DNA of 64,000 nt from Massilia sp. BSC265 (GTDB lineage Bacteria; Pseudomonadota; Gammaproteobacteria; Burkholderiales; Burkholderiaceae_D): the NCBI RefSeq assembly GCF_000740675.1, contig NZ_JPXI01000031.1:1-64000 (forward strand). Reading direction: 5' to 3'. The translations under genes and the position numbers were made by a program. Shown here piece by piece: positions 34,792-43,973 of the stretch. Every line of letters starts with the position of its first letter. The first letter of the stretch is position 1. The notes beneath the pieces were generated by a model. It did not search any database, was not told where the DNA came from, and saw only the letters and a program-made list of their open reading frames with translations.

Positions 34792-35700
34792 TTATGTACC
34801 TGCCAGTATTCCCTGGTGGACGGCAGAGAGGATGGCTTCGACGGCCGGATGCTTGATCTTGCGCTCGTTCGAGATCGCATAGAAATGCTCGCGCACCTGC
34901 GGCACCCGTCCGACCAGCAGGGCATTGAACTGTTCCTCGAGGTCGTGGACCAGGGCCGCCGGGGCGAAGAACAGGCCCAGTCCGCGCCGGCCGAAGGTGT
35001 TGAGCAGGGCATTGTCCTCGAACTCGCCGACCACGTCCGGGCGCACGCCCTGCAGCTCGAACCATTCGTCGATCTTGCCGCGCAAGGCATTATTGCGGGT
35101 CGGCAGCAGGAAGGGCGCCCCATTCAGCGATTGCGGGAAGTCCGCGCCCCAGTCCTTCACCAGGGAGGGGGCGCCCACCACGACGGTCTCGCTGTCGCTC
35201 AGCAAATGGCTGAACACGCGCAGCGTCGTGCCCGAGCGCACCGCGCGGTCGGTCAGCACCACGTCGAGCTTGTGCAGGGCCAGGTCGGCCAGCAGTTCGT
35301 CGAATTCCCCTTCGTAGCAGACCAGGCGCACCGGGCGCGGCAGCTGGGTGGCGATTTCCAGCAGCCGGTAGGCGGTCAGCTTGGGCAGGGAATCGGAGAT
35401 GCCGACCGTCAGGCGGGTGCGCGCGCTATCGGCCTCGGCCAGCGCTTCCTGCATCTGTTCCCCGAGCAGAAAGATCTGGTCGGCGTAGGATAGGGCCAGG
35501 CGGCCCGCTTCGGTCAGGTTCAGGCGCCGTCCCTGCTGGGTGAACAGCGATTTGCCCAGGGAAAGCTCCAGCTGCGCAAGCTGGGTACTGACGGTCTGGA
35601 TGGCAAGACCCAGGCGCTCGGCGGCGCGCGTGATGCTGCCTTCCTTGGCCACTACCCAAAAGTAATAGAGGTGGCGAAAATTTGGGGGCGTATGGTTCAT
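34792..35700 (-). CDS. nhaR: NhaR-like LysR family activator
   Basis: 302 aa. N-terminal LysR helix-turn-helix starting NFRHLYYFWVVAKEGSITRA with QTVSTQLAQLE, very like NhaR, the Na+-responsive activator of the nhaA antiporter. The effector domain continues with VCYEGEFDELLADLA and LDVVLTDRA. No nhaA is in the window; instead it is divergent from a DUF475 gene that heads a TerD group, so that could be a target (inference). Confidence 0.85.
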   Translation of the reverse strand: MNHTPPNFRHLYYFWVVAKEGSITRAAERLGLAIQTVSTQLAQLELSLGKSLFTQQGRRLNLTEAGRLALSYADQIFLLGEQMQEALAEADSARTRLTVGISDSLPKLTAYRLLEIATQLPRPVRLVCYEGEFDELLADLALHKLDVVLTDRAVRSGTTLRVFSHLLSDSETVVVGAPSLVKDWGADFPQSLNGAPFLLPTRNNALRGKIDEWFELQGVRPDVVGEFEDNALLNTFGRRGLGLFFAPAALVHDLEEQFNALLVGRVPQVREHFYAISNERKIKHPAVEAILSAVHQGILAGT

Positions 35701-35862
35701 ATCTTCTATTTTTTCGAAGTAACTCTTCGATTATCTTCGCTTTTTCTGGATGAGTGCAAGCCCCATACTGCGTCTGTTGATTGAACAAATCTATAACTCA
35801 ACGCACACTCTCATCGCACACGCAATAAATAACCTAACTCAACAACAAGGGGAAATCAAAAC

Positions 35863-36909
35863 ATGAAGCACTTTACGTGGTCATTCATCGTGACCGCCGT
35901 CTGCCTGGCATTGGCAGGCTGGTGGGGTTACGACCATGGTGGCGTCGCCGGCATGGTTACGGCGCTCGGGGTCTGCGCGATCCTGTCGGTCATGGAAGTC
36001 TCACTGTCTTTCGACAACGCGGTGGTCAATGCCTCGGTGCTGAAAGGCTGGGACGAATTCTGGCTCAAGCTGTTCCTGGGCCTGGGCATGATCATCGCCG
36101 TGTTCGGCATGCGCCTGGTGTTCCCGCTGGTGATCGTCGCCGTCGCAGCCGACCTGGGCATGATGGACGTGTGGAACCTGGCGCTGACCAATCCCAAGGA
36201 GTTCTCCGGTCACCTGACCGAGCACCATGCGGAAGTGGCGGCCTTCGGCGGCATGTTCCTGCTGCTGGTGTTCCTGAACTTCCTGCTGGATGACGAGAAG
36301 GAAGTGCACTGGCTCGGCAACATCGAGCGCAAGCTCGGCTCGCTCGGCAAGGTGTCCTCGATCTCGGTGCTGGTGGCCCTGGGCGCGCTGCTGTACTCGA
36401 CCAGCTGGATCGCGGAAGGGCAGAAGATGATCGTGCTGGTCGCCGGCCTGTGGGGCATCCTGGTCTACATCGGTGTCGACATGATTTCCAGCCTGCTCGA
36501 GAAGAGCGAGTCGGACGCGAGCAGCGACGTGGGCGAGATGGTCAAGCGCGGCGGTATCGGCGGCTTCCTGTACCTCGAAGTGCTCGATGCATCGTTCAGC
36601 TTCGACGGCGTGATCGGCGCCTTCGCGATCACCAGCGATGTCGTGATCATCATGCTGGGCCTGGCGATCGGTGCGATGTTCGTGCGTTCGATGACGGTCT
36701 ACCTGGTGCGCCAGGGCACGCTCGACGAGTTCGTCTACCTGGAGCACGGCGCGCACTACGCGATCGGTATCCTGGCCGTGATCATGCTGGTCAGCATGCA
36801 CATGCACGTGCCCGAGCTGATCACCGGCGGCGTGGGCCTGGCCTTCATCCTGGCCTCGCTGTGGAGCTCGATCCAGTACAAGAAGAAGCACGCCGCAGTC
36901 GCAGCATAA
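35863..36909 (+). CDS. DUF475 (TerC-like) membrane protein
   Basis: 348 aa, about nine membrane helices. Two TerC-like repeats each carry an acidic motif: MEVSLSFDNAVVNASVLKGW and YLEVLDASFSFDGVIGAFAI. These Asp residues are conserved in the TerC/LysE-like superfamily and are thought to bind metal. DUF475 genes are often found with terD genes, as here. The RBS AAGGGGAA is 7 nt before the ATG. Confidence 0.9.
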   Translation: MKHFTWSFIVTAVCLALAGWWGYDHGGVAGMVTALGVCAILSVMEVSLSFDNAVVNASVLKGWDEFWLKLFLGLGMIIAVFGMRLVFPLVIVAVAADLGMMDVWNLALTNPKEFSGHLTEHHAEVAAFGGMFLLLVFLNFLLDDEKEVHWLGNIERKLGSLGKVSSISVLVALGALLYSTSWIAEGQKMIVLVAGLWGILVYIGVDMISSLLEKSESDASSDVGEMVKRGGIGGFLYLEVLDASFSFDGVIGAFAITSDVVIIMLGLAIGAMFVRSMTVYLVRQGTLDEFVYLEHGAHYAIGILAVIMLVSMHMHVPELITGGVGLAFILASLWSSIQYKKKHAAVAA

Positions 36910-36916
36910 GGTTTTC

Positions 36917-37015
36917 GTAGGGGTGGGCGGCTATGCCGCCCACGCGGTGATGGTTAGCAGTTGCAATAGCGCGAACGTTGTTTGAGCGCGTGGGCAGGAA
37001 ACCTGCCCACGCTAC
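36917..37015. repeat. Intergenic inverted-repeat element, copy B
   Basis: Begins GTAGGGGTGGGCGG-CTATG-CCGCCCACGCGG and ends GCGCGTGGGCAGG-AAA-CCTGCCCACGCTAC. Two small hairpins flanked by matching ends, the same plan as copy A but without the nested palindrome. It lies between the DUF475 gene and terD, which point the same way, and may attenuate or process the transcript. Confidence 0.82.
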
Positions 37016-37116
37016 GAGCAGCGATTGCAAGGACCGCGCGGCGAGCGGCAGAACACCAGCTCGCCACGCGTCATACCCCCGGTGTTCAAGCAGTACTTTT
37101 TAGGAGAGTCACAATC

Positions 37117-37692
37117 ATGGCAATCAGTCTGCAAAAAGGCGGCAACGTCAACCTGTCGAAAGAAGCTCCTGGCCTGACCAATCTGAAGGTCGGCCTCGGT
37201 TGGGACACCCGCGCCACCGACGGCGCAGCGTTCGACCTCGACGGCGCGGTGTTCCTGCTGAATTCGCAGGGCAAGGTGCGTTCGGATGGCGACTTCATCT
37301 TTTACAACAACCTGAAGTCCTCGGACGGCTCGGTGGTCCACTCGGGCGACAACACGACCGGCGCAGGCGAGGGCGACGACGAAACCGTCTCGATCGACCT
37401 GAGCAAGGTCCCGGCCGACGTCGACAAGGTCGTGCTGGCCGTGACCATCCACGACGCCGAAGCGCGCCGCCAGAACTTCGGCATGGTCGGCAAGGCCTTC
37501 ATCCGCTGCGTCAACGCGGCCAACAGCAGCGAGATCGCGCGCTACGACCTGTCGGAAGACAGCTCCACCGAAGCGGCGATGATCTTCGGCGAGGTGTATC
37601 GTAACGGCGCCGACTGGAAGTTCCGCGCCATCGGCCAGGGCTTCAACGGCGGCCTCGGCCCACTGGCCCGCAACTACGGCGTCAACGTTTGA
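37117..37692 (+). CDS. TerD family protein
   Basis: 191 aa from [16 protein letters not shown], with TAGGAGAG upstream. TerD fold with calcium-binding acidic loops: [20 protein letters not shown] and [31 protein letters not shown] and [20 protein letters not shown] are typical. TerD proteins belong to tellurite/phage/colicin stress systems; cellular function is not settled. Part of a DUF475-TerD-AIM24-TerD set. Confidence 0.93.
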   Translation: MAISLQKGGNVNLSKEAPGLTNLKVGLGWDTRATDGAAFDLDGAVFLLNSQGKVRSDGDFIFYNNLKSSDGSVVHSGDNTTGAGEGDDETVSIDLSKVPADVDKVVLAVTIHDAEARRQNFGMVGKAFIRCVNAANSSEIARYDLSEDSSTEAAMIFGEVYRNGADWKFRAIGQGFNGGLGPLARNYGVNV

Positions 37693-37742
37693 TAACAAGC
37701 TCACGGCCCGCGGGCGCGGGCCGTTTTGGAAAGGAAGTCCAC

Positions 37743-38438
37743 ATGCCAGTATTTACCGTGACCGGGGATGTCGATCCCTTCCTGCATGTCTCGATGCGGC
37801 GCGGCGAAACCATCTATTGCGAATCGGATGCGATGGTGATGATGGAATCGACGCTCGACCTGAAAGGGAAGATGAAGGGCGGCCTGGGCAGCGCGCTGAT
37901 GCGCACCTTCGCCAACGGCGAGTCCTTCTTCCAGCAGCACATCGAGGCGACCCGCGGCGACGGCGACTGCCTGCTGTCGCCGACCCTGCCGGGCGCGATG
38001 CAGGTCATCGACTGCGGTCCGAACCAGTACATCATCAGCGACGGCGCCTTCGTTGCCGCCACCTCGGGCGTGGACCTGAAGGTGCGCACCCAGAGCCTCG
38101 GCAACGCCCTGTTCGCGCAGAGCGGCGGCTTCTTCGTCACCGAGACGACCGGCAGCGGCCAGGTGGTGGTGTCGGGTTTCGGCTCGATGTCGATGCTGGA
38201 GGTCGAGCCGGGCAAGGACGCAATCATCGACAACTCGCACGTGGTGTGCTGGGACAGCGGGCTGCGCTACGAGATCTCGGTCACGACCGGCGGCAACAGC
38301 GGCTTCCTGGGCAACCTGATCAACAGCCAGACCAGCGGCGAAGGCATGGTATTGCGCTTCTCGGGCAAAGGTCGGGTCTACGTATGCTCGCGCAACCGGA
38401 TGGCATTCAAAGCCTGGATGCAGACCCCGGCGCGCTGA
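37743..38438 (+). CDS. TIGR00266/AIM24 family protein
   Basis: 231 aa from MPVFTVTGDVDPFLHV. Glycine-rich beta-helix protein of the AIM24/TIGR00266 family: ESDAMVMMESTLDLKGKMKG, a repeated GSGQVVVSGFGSM, and IIDNSHVVCWDSGLRYEI. Function unknown; often encoded beside terD genes. The ATG is 50 bp after terD, and the next terD copy starts 21 bp later, so this is one operon. Confidence 0.88.
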   Translation: MPVFTVTGDVDPFLHVSMRRGETIYCESDAMVMMESTLDLKGKMKGGLGSALMRTFANGESFFQQHIEATRGDGDCLLSPTLPGAMQVIDCGPNQYIISDGAFVAATSGVDLKVRTQSLGNALFAQSGGFFVTETTGSGQVVVSGFGSMSMLEVEPGKDAIIDNSHVVCWDSGLRYEISVTTGGNSGFLGNLINSQTSGEGMVLRFSGKGRVYVCSRNRMAFKAWMQTPAR

Positions 38439-38459
38439 ATAAAAACCTAGGAGAATGAC

Positions 38460-39044
38460 ATGTCAGTAAATCTGAGCAAGGGCCAGAAGATCTCGCTGGA
38501 CAAGGAAGCCGGCGGTGCACTGAGCCGCGTGACGATGGGCCTGGGCTGGGACGTGGCCAAGTCGAAGGGTTTCTTCGGCTTCGGCGGCGGCGCCGGCCAG
38601 CCGGTCGACCTGGACGCATCGGTCGTGATGTTCGACGAATCGAACCGCCCGATCGACGTGGTCTGGTTCCGCCAGCTCAAGAGCAAGGACGGCAGCATCA
38701 CCCACACCGGTGACAACCGCACCGGCGCCGGCGACGGCGACGACGAGCAGATCCAGGTCGATCTGTCGCGCGTGCCGGCCAGCGTGAAGTCGCTGGTGTT
38801 CACCGTGAACAGCTTCACGGGCCAGAACTTCTCGACCGTGGAAAACGCCTACTGCCGCCTGCTCAATGCCGGCAACAACCAGGAAGTGGCGCGCTTCAAC
38901 CTGTCGGTGCAGGGCTCGCACACGGCCCAGATCATGGCCAAGCTGTACCGCCACAACGGCGAGTGGAAGATGCATGCGATCGGCGAGAACGGCTCGGGCC
39001 GTACCTTCGACGACCTGATGCCGCTGATCACGCCGCACCTGTGA
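38460..39044 (+). CDS. TerD family protein (TerZ-like)
   Basis: 194 aa. Same fold as the first TerD with MGLGWDVAKSKGFFGFGGGA, an extra glycine-rich insert, then VDLDASVVMFDE and HTGDNRTGAGDGDDE as calcium sites. NFSTVENAYCRLLN and KLYRHNGEWKMHAIG follow. Roughly similar over its length to the 37117 protein, so probably an old duplication. A strong terminator follows. Confidence 0.92.
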   Translation: MSVNLSKGQKISLDKEAGGALSRVTMGLGWDVAKSKGFFGFGGGAGQPVDLDASVVMFDESNRPIDVVWFRQLKSKDGSITHTGDNRTGAGDGDDEQIQVDLSRVPASVKSLVFTVNSFTGQNFSTVENAYCRLLNAGNNQEVARFNLSVQGSHTAQIMAKLYRHNGEWKMHAIGENGSGRTFDDLMPLITPHL

Positions 39045-39064
39045 TCCATCCCTGATGGGAACGG

Positions 39065-39093
39065 AGAGCCGGGCTGGTCCCGGCTCTTTTTTT
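39065..39093 (+). terminator. Rho-independent terminator of the ter group
   Basis: AGAGCCGGG (39065-39073), loop CTGGT, CCCGGCTCT (39079-39087), then a T run to 39093. It is immediately followed by repeat copy C. Confidence 0.92.
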
Positions 39094-39124
39094 GTAGGGT
39101 GGTCGGCTCTGCCGACCACCCTAC
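39094..39124. repeat. Intergenic inverted-repeat element, copy C (single hairpin)
   Basis: GTAGGGTGGTCGGC-TCT-GCCGACCACCCTAC, a perfect 14-bp inverted repeat. It keeps the ends of the family but only one hairpin. It lies between convergent genes and its last bases supply the TAG stop codon of the downstream minus-strand kinase gene. Confidence 0.8.
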
Positions 39125-41190
39125 GCGAGTGGAAGCCAGACGGTGAAGGTGGAGCCTTCGCCCGGTCCTGCGCTGTGCGCCTGTACTTCGCCGCCATGCA
39201 GCGCCACCATGGTCCGCACCAGCGCCAGGCCGATGCCCAGGCCGCCCTGCGAACGGTCCGGGGTGCGCTCGGCCTGGGTGAACAGATCGAAGACCTGCGG
39301 CAGCAACTGGCGGTCGATCCCGATCCCGTTGTCGGCCACGCAGATCCGCACGCGCGACGCCTCGCGTGTCACCCGCAGCACGATGGTGCCGCCGCGCGGC
39401 GTGTATTTCGCCGCATTGTTGAGCAGGTTGGTGATCACCTGGATCAGCCGGGTCGGGTCGCCGTCCACGCGCGCGCCCGGGGCTTCCATCTCGATCGAGA
39501 AGGCATGCTCGCGCAGGGCGATCAGGGGACGCGACTGCTCGACGGCGCTGGCGACGATCGGCTCGATCGCGATGATGTCGCGGTCGAGCTTGATCAGTCC
39601 GCGCGTCACGCGCGAGACGTCGAGCAGGTCGTTCACGAGCGAAGTCATGTGCCGTACCTGGCGCCCGATCACTTCGCTCGACGCCCGGATCCGCTCGGGC
39701 GCCGTGGCAATCTTGAGCACCTCGGCGGCGGCGGCGATCGGCGCCAGCGGGTTGCGCAGTTCATGCGCCAGCATGGCCAGGAACTCGTCCTTGCGCCGGT
39801 CCTGCTCGCGCAGGGAGCCGTACAGCCGGGCGTTCTCGAAGCCGTTGGCAGCGATCGAGGCCAGTTGCACGAGGATGGCTTCGTCCTGCTCGGTGAAATC
39901 GCCCTCGGCCTTGTCCGAAACCTGGATCAGCCCGATGTTCCTGCCCTTGCGGTCGATGAGCGGCACCGCTAGCCAGCCGCGCATGGCAGGGTGGCTGGCG
40001 GCGTGCTCGCCGAAACCTCTCCAGGCCGGGTGCGCTTCCAGTTCCGCCTGGGTCAGGCGCATCGGCGTATTGGTGCGGCAGACCTCGGCATAGATGCCGC
40101 TGCCGTCGGTCTTGGCATCGTACGCGGCATAGGATGCGTATTTCTCCGACAGCGACACGGCATTGATCGCCTGCGCCCAGTTCTCGCCTTCGGTCAGCGA
40201 CACGACCGCCTGGTGGACGTCGAGGATGGCGCGCACTTCCTGCACCAGGGCCTCGGCGATGTCGGGCATCGACAGCACCGTGTGCAGCGACCGCGAGGCG
40301 CTGGCGACCTTGGCCAGCAGCGCCGACTGGCGCTGCTCGCGGTCGAGCCGCATGGCCAGGCCTTCCTGTGCCATGACACTGTCGTGGATGTCGCGGTTGG
40401 CGCCGACCCATTCACGCACCTCGCCTTCGGGGCCGAGGATGGGGATGCCCTTGACGGCGGTCCAGCGGTACGCGCCGTCGGCGCGGCGCAGACGGTACTC
40501 GGTTTCGAAGACCGACCGGTTCGCGACGCACTGCAGCCATATCTGGCGGGTGCGTTCGCGGTCGTCCGGGTGGACCGCGTCGAGCCAGCCGAACTCCTTC
40601 CATTCCTCGTAGGTCTGTCCGGTGAATGCACGCCACGAGGGCGAGTCTTCGAGCACGCGGCCGTCGGACGTATTGGTCCAGACGATCTGGGAACTCGCCA
40701 TCGCCAGGGTACGAAAGCGTTCTTCGCGTTCGCGCAGGGCAGTCTCCGCCTCGACACGTTCGGTGATGTCCTCGTGCATCAGCATGACTTCGACAACCGT
40801 GCCCTGCTTGTCCTTGATGGGATGGGCGCGTGCGGTGACCCAGCGCGCCCTGCCAGGCTGGCCGATGGCAGCGGTGTCGTAGTGGATCGCGGGGATCGTG
40901 ACCGATTCGCCACCCAGGGCGCGCTCGAGATAAGGAGCGAGACCAGCGGCGACGACCTGGGGGTCATGCAGGACGTTGTATTCCCTGCTCAGCACATAGC
41001 GCTTGGCCTCGCTGCCTTCATAGATATGCCACAGCGTTTCCCAGGCCTTGTTGACGCGTACCGTGTAGCCGGCAGGATCCAGGATCTGAATACTGCCGGG
41101 ACCTTGTTCGAACAGTTCCTGGAACCGTACTTCGAGGTTGGCGTGAAGGTCCGTATCGGGATGTCCGAGCGGGTCTGAACTGAGCGGCAT
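39121..41190 (-). CDS. PAS-PAS-GAF sensor histidine kinase
   Basis: 689 aa, no membrane segment. First PAS about 20-145 (GSIQILDPAGYTVRVNKAWE), second PAS about 160-275 (SSQIVWTNTSDGRVLED, PAC EYRLRRADGAYRWTAVKG), GAF about 290-450, then HisKA with His in LAMLAHELRNPLAPIAAAAE and HATPase_c with NLLNNAAKYTPRGG, VADNGIGID and GGLGIGLALVRTMVALHGG. No receiver domain. No response regulator is adjacent, so the partner is unknown. The stop codon lies inside repeat copy C. Confidence 0.92.
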   Translation of the reverse strand: MPLSSDPLGHPDTDLHANLEVRFQELFEQGPGSIQILDPAGYTVRVNKAWETLWHIYEGSEAKRYVLSREYNVLHDPQVVAAGLAPYLERALGGESVTIPAIHYDTAAIGQPGRARWVTARAHPIKDKQGTVVEVMLMHEDITERVEAETALREREERFRTLAMASSQIVWTNTSDGRVLEDSPSWRAFTGQTYEEWKEFGWLDAVHPDDRERTRQIWLQCVANRSVFETEYRLRRADGAYRWTAVKGIPILGPEGEVREWVGANRDIHDSVMAQEGLAMRLDREQRQSALLAKVASASRSLHTVLSMPDIAEALVQEVRAILDVHQAVVSLTEGENWAQAINAVSLSEKYASYAAYDAKTDGSGIYAEVCRTNTPMRLTQAELEAHPAWRGFGEHAASHPAMRGWLAVPLIDRKGRNIGLIQVSDKAEGDFTEQDEAILVQLASIAANGFENARLYGSLREQDRRKDEFLAMLAHELRNPLAPIAAAAEVLKIATAPERIRASSEVIGRQVRHMTSLVNDLLDVSRVTRGLIKLDRDIIAIEPIVASAVEQSRPLIALREHAFSIEMEAPGARVDGDPTRLIQVITNLLNNAAKYTPRGGTIVLRVTREASRVRICVADNGIGIDRQLLPQVFDLFTQAERTPDRSQGGLGIGLALVRTMVALHGGEVQAHSAGPGEGSTFTVWLPLA

Positions 41191-41341
41191 GGAAGGTCTG
41201 AATTGTCTGGATAAGGAGCCGGTCGAGCCGAGTGACTGCGAATGATGTCACACATTCGTATCTGCCGTGCATTTCTTTGTTTTCCGTGCAAGGCCGCGCG
41301 GCGGCAGGCTTAGTTACCACGCATTAAATAGACTGGAAAGC

Positions 41342-41386
41342 TTGACAAGGAGAATCGCCCCGTCTACTGTATTAATCACCTAATAC
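41342..41386 (+). promoter_or_regulatory. Promoter and operator of the GntR-ABC operon
   Basis: TTGACA (41342-41347) and TACTGT (41365-41370) with a 17-bp spacer form a sigma-70 promoter. GTATTA (41369-41374) and TAATAC (41381-41386) form a perfect inverted repeat with a 6-bp spacer, overlapping the -10 and likely start site. That is where a YtrA-type repressor would bind, suggesting autoregulation. The mRNA leader would be only about 20 nt with no clear SD. Confidence 0.7.
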
Positions 41387-41397
41387 ACCTATACACA

Positions 41398-41796
41398 ATG
41401 ACGATCCATACCGCCCAGCTGTTTTCGATCACGCCCGGTTCGACCGAACCGATCTACCGGCAGCTCGTGGAGCAGGTACGGCGCCTGGTGGCCGGCGGCC
41501 AGATGGCGTCCGGCGACGAGCTGCCCTCGGTGCGCGAGGTGGCCCAGGCGCTCGCCGTCAATCCCATGACCGTCTCCAAGGCCTACGGCCTGCTCGAGAC
41601 CGAGGGCCTGCTGGCGCGCCGGCGCGGCCTCGGCATGCTGGTGGCCGAGCGCCCGCGCGCCGCGCGCAGCAACGCGGAACGGGCCGCGCTGCTGCGCCCG
41701 ACCCTGGAGCGGGCCGCGCGCGAGGCCCGCGAGCTCGAGCTCGACCCCGACACCGTCCTTACCCTTTTCACCCACATCCTGAAGGAAGAATCGTGA
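41398..41796 (+). CDS. GntR family regulator, YtrA type
   Basis: 132 aa. Winged helix-turn-helix with EPIYRQLVEQVRRLVAGGQM, LPSVREVAQALAVNPMTVSKAYG and LLARRRGLGMLVAE. The C-terminal tail is short and helical, as in YtrA-type regulators that control a linked ABC transporter. Its stop overlaps the GTG start of the ABC ATPase, so it is the first gene of the operon. Confidence 0.92.
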   Translation: MTIHTAQLFSITPGSTEPIYRQLVEQVRRLVAGGQMASGDELPSVREVAQALAVNPMTVSKAYGLLETEGLLARRRGLGMLVAERPRAARSNAERAALLRPTLERAAREARELELDPDTVLTLFTHILKEES

Positions 41797-42542
41797 CTGC
41801 ACCCATCATCCAGCTGCACGGCGTCGCCAAGTACTTTGGCAGCAACATCGTGTTGAGTGGCCTCGACTGGCAAGTCCGGCAGGGTCAGGTCATCGGCCTG
41901 CTGGGCCGCAACGGCGCCGGCAAGTCGACGCTGATGGAATGCCTGCTTGGCCTGCGCGAACTCGACGCCGGCAGCGCGCGCCTGTTCGGCGAGGAGGTCG
42001 GCGCGCTGTCGGACGCCACCCGCGCCCGCATCGGCTACGTGCCGCAGAAACCCGGCCTGTTCGAATGGATGACCCCCAGGCAGATGCTGGACTACTTCAA
42101 GGCCATGTACCCGCGCTGGAACGGGGTGAAGGTCGATGCGCTGCTCGAGCGCTGGGGCTTCGGCCCGCTGGAGTTGGGCAAGCCGATCGGCCGCATGTCG
42201 GGCGGCGAGCAGCAGCGCCTGTCGATCATCCGCGCGCTGGCGCACGATCCGGAATTGCTGGTGCTGGACGAGCCGGTGTCGGCGCTGGATCCGGCCGGGC
42301 GGCGCGCTTTTCTCTCCGAACTGGTCGACGGCGTGATCGAACGCGGCACCACGGTCGTGTTTTCGACCCACATCCTGACCGACCTGGAGCGGGTGGCGCT
42401 CGATGTCGCCTTCCTCAAGGATGGCCGCATCGCGCTGCAGGGGCAGCTGGACGACTTGCTGGAAGGGGCGCGCAACACGGCCGAGGGCCGGCGCGCCGAG
42501 CCGGTGAGCCTGGAAGACCTGTTCATCGAGGTGACCCAATGA
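41793..42542 (+). CDS. ABC transporter ATP-binding protein
   Basis: 249 aa with GTG start in a GTGA overlap. Walker A GLLGRNGAGKST, Q-loop YVPQKPGLFEWMTP, signature MSGGEQQRLSIIRALAHDPE, Walker B LLVLDEPVSALDP and switch His in STHILTDLER. Belongs to the group of ATPases paired with YtrA-type regulators. ATGA overlap with the membrane protein gene that follows. Confidence 0.93.
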   Translation: MTAPIIQLHGVAKYFGSNIVLSGLDWQVRQGQVIGLLGRNGAGKSTLMECLLGLRELDAGSARLFGEEVGALSDATRARIGYVPQKPGLFEWMTPRQMLDYFKAMYPRWNGVKVDALLERWGFGPLELGKPIGRMSGGEQQRLSIIRALAHDPELLVLDEPVSALDPAGRRAFLSELVDGVIERGTTVVFSTHILTDLERVALDVAFLKDGRIALQGQLDDLLEGARNTAEGRRAEPVSLEDLFIEVTQ

Positions 42543-43966
42543 ACAGCGTGATGCATGCGCGCCTGCGCGACTACCGGATGCTGTGGCATGCCGCGGTCAC
42601 CCATCCCAACCCGCATCTGTCCGGCATCATCCGCTGGGGCGCGATGATCGCCGTGATCGTGTTCGGCGCCGCGCTGACGGCGAAGGACGGGCCACGCGCC
42701 GGCCTCGCCGTGCTGTGGTGTGGGGCTTCCATCTTGCTCCTGCTGAACTGGGCCTGGCGCTTCATGCCGGGCGCGGCCAAGCTCAACACGCCCGCCAATG
42801 CGCAGCTGGTCCCGCAGATGCGCGGCCGCCTGGTCGAGCTGTCCAGCCTCGTGTGCTTTGTGGGCATTATCGGCATCGCCAGCGCGCCGTATGGCGATGC
42901 GAGCCAGCTCGCGGGCCGGCTGTTCTGGATCGTGTTCCTGACAGTCGGGATTGGTCTTGCCGCGGCAGGCCACCAGGCTGGTAGTGCGATTATCTCGGCC
43001 AGCTTGTTCAGCTCGGTGTTCCTTGACAAGTTGCCGACGGCGTTGCCCGCCATGCTGTCCCATCCGCTGGCCGTCGTGCTGTCCTTGCCCGTGTACGCCG
43101 TCGTGATCGTCGTGGCGGCGCGCGCCATGTTTCCGCAAGCGGGCGAGCGCCACTGGAACATGCTGGCCCGGCGTTCACGCTGGACAGCCGCAGCCGGGAA
43201 GGGCGAGCCGCTGGTCGAGCAGGTGGCCGGCAAGCAGGCCAGAAGCTGGTATGCCGCGTCGCTGCGCCGCCACTGTGCCCGGCGCGACGGTTCGCGGCTG
43301 GTCCTCGATGCGCTGGGGCCCGCCCGTCACCTGGGCGAGATCGTGGCGGCCCTCGGTCTGATGACCCTGGTCCTGCTGGCGACCGGCATCTTCGCCAGCT
43401 GGCGCGCCGGTCCCGGCTTCATGCCGGACCTCGGCTGGCTGTTCGCATGCATACTGCTGTTCATCCCGGTGTCGCACGGCCTGCGGCTGGGCGAGCTGTC
43501 CGGCAGCCACGCCGCCGAACAGGCGCTGGTGCGCCTGGCACCGGCGGCACCGAGCCAGGCCGGCGCATTCAACGTCCGGCTTGGGCGGTCCCTGATGCTG
43601 CAGGTGCTGACGGGATGGATGCTGACCACCGGCGCGGTCCTGATGCTGGCGGTGCTCGGTGGAGCAGGGCCCACCGCGCTGCTGCGCGCCGCCAGCCTGT
43701 GCTGCATGGTCCTGCCGATCGTGGCGGTTCCGCTGCGTAATCACGCCAGCCGGAGGGGAAGCGCCGCCGGCGGGGCGGCGACACTGTTCTTGATCTCGCT
43801 CGTGGAAAGCCTGCCTCTCGGGATGGCGGTGAATGCCTTCACGGGCATGCCTGTGCTGCCGGTGGCGGCGCTGGTCAGCATCGGCTTCACCATCGTGGTG
43901 GTGATGCGCAGGCTGCGCGCCATGCGGAGCGCGCCCTGCGCCTTCCCGGCAGGGCGCATGGATTGA
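42539..43966 (+). CDS. ABC transporter membrane protein
   Basis: 475 aa with about ten hydrophobic segments in two blocks separated by a hydrophilic region near residues 200-250. No recognised permease motif. Coupled by ATGA to the ATPase gene, so it is the membrane partner. Substrate unknown; YtrA-linked systems are often induced by cell-envelope antibiotics. Confidence 0.78.
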   Translation: MNSVMHARLRDYRMLWHAAVTHPNPHLSGIIRWGAMIAVIVFGAALTAKDGPRAGLAVLWCGASILLLLNWAWRFMPGAAKLNTPANAQLVPQMRGRLVELSSLVCFVGIIGIASAPYGDASQLAGRLFWIVFLTVGIGLAAAGHQAGSAIISASLFSSVFLDKLPTALPAMLSHPLAVVLSLPVYAVVIVVAARAMFPQAGERHWNMLARRSRWTAAAGKGEPLVEQVAGKQARSWYAASLRRHCARRDGSRLVLDALGPARHLGEIVAALGLMTLVLLATGIFASWRAGPGFMPDLGWLFACILLFIPVSHGLRLGELSGSHAAEQALVRLAPAAPSQAGAFNVRLGRSLMLQVLTGWMLTTGAVLMLAVLGGAGPTALLRAASLCCMVLPIVAVPLRNHASRRGSAAGGAATLFLISLVESLPLGMAVNAFTGMPVLPVAALVSIGFTIVVVMRRLRAMRSAPCAFPAGRMD

Positions 43967-43973
43967 CGCTACT

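Noticed and set aside
35863..39044. Complete tellurite resistance operon (terZABCDE)
   Set aside because: Only two TerD-type proteins, a DUF475 protein and an AIM24 protein are present; terA, terB and a canonical terC are absent here, so the label would overstate it.
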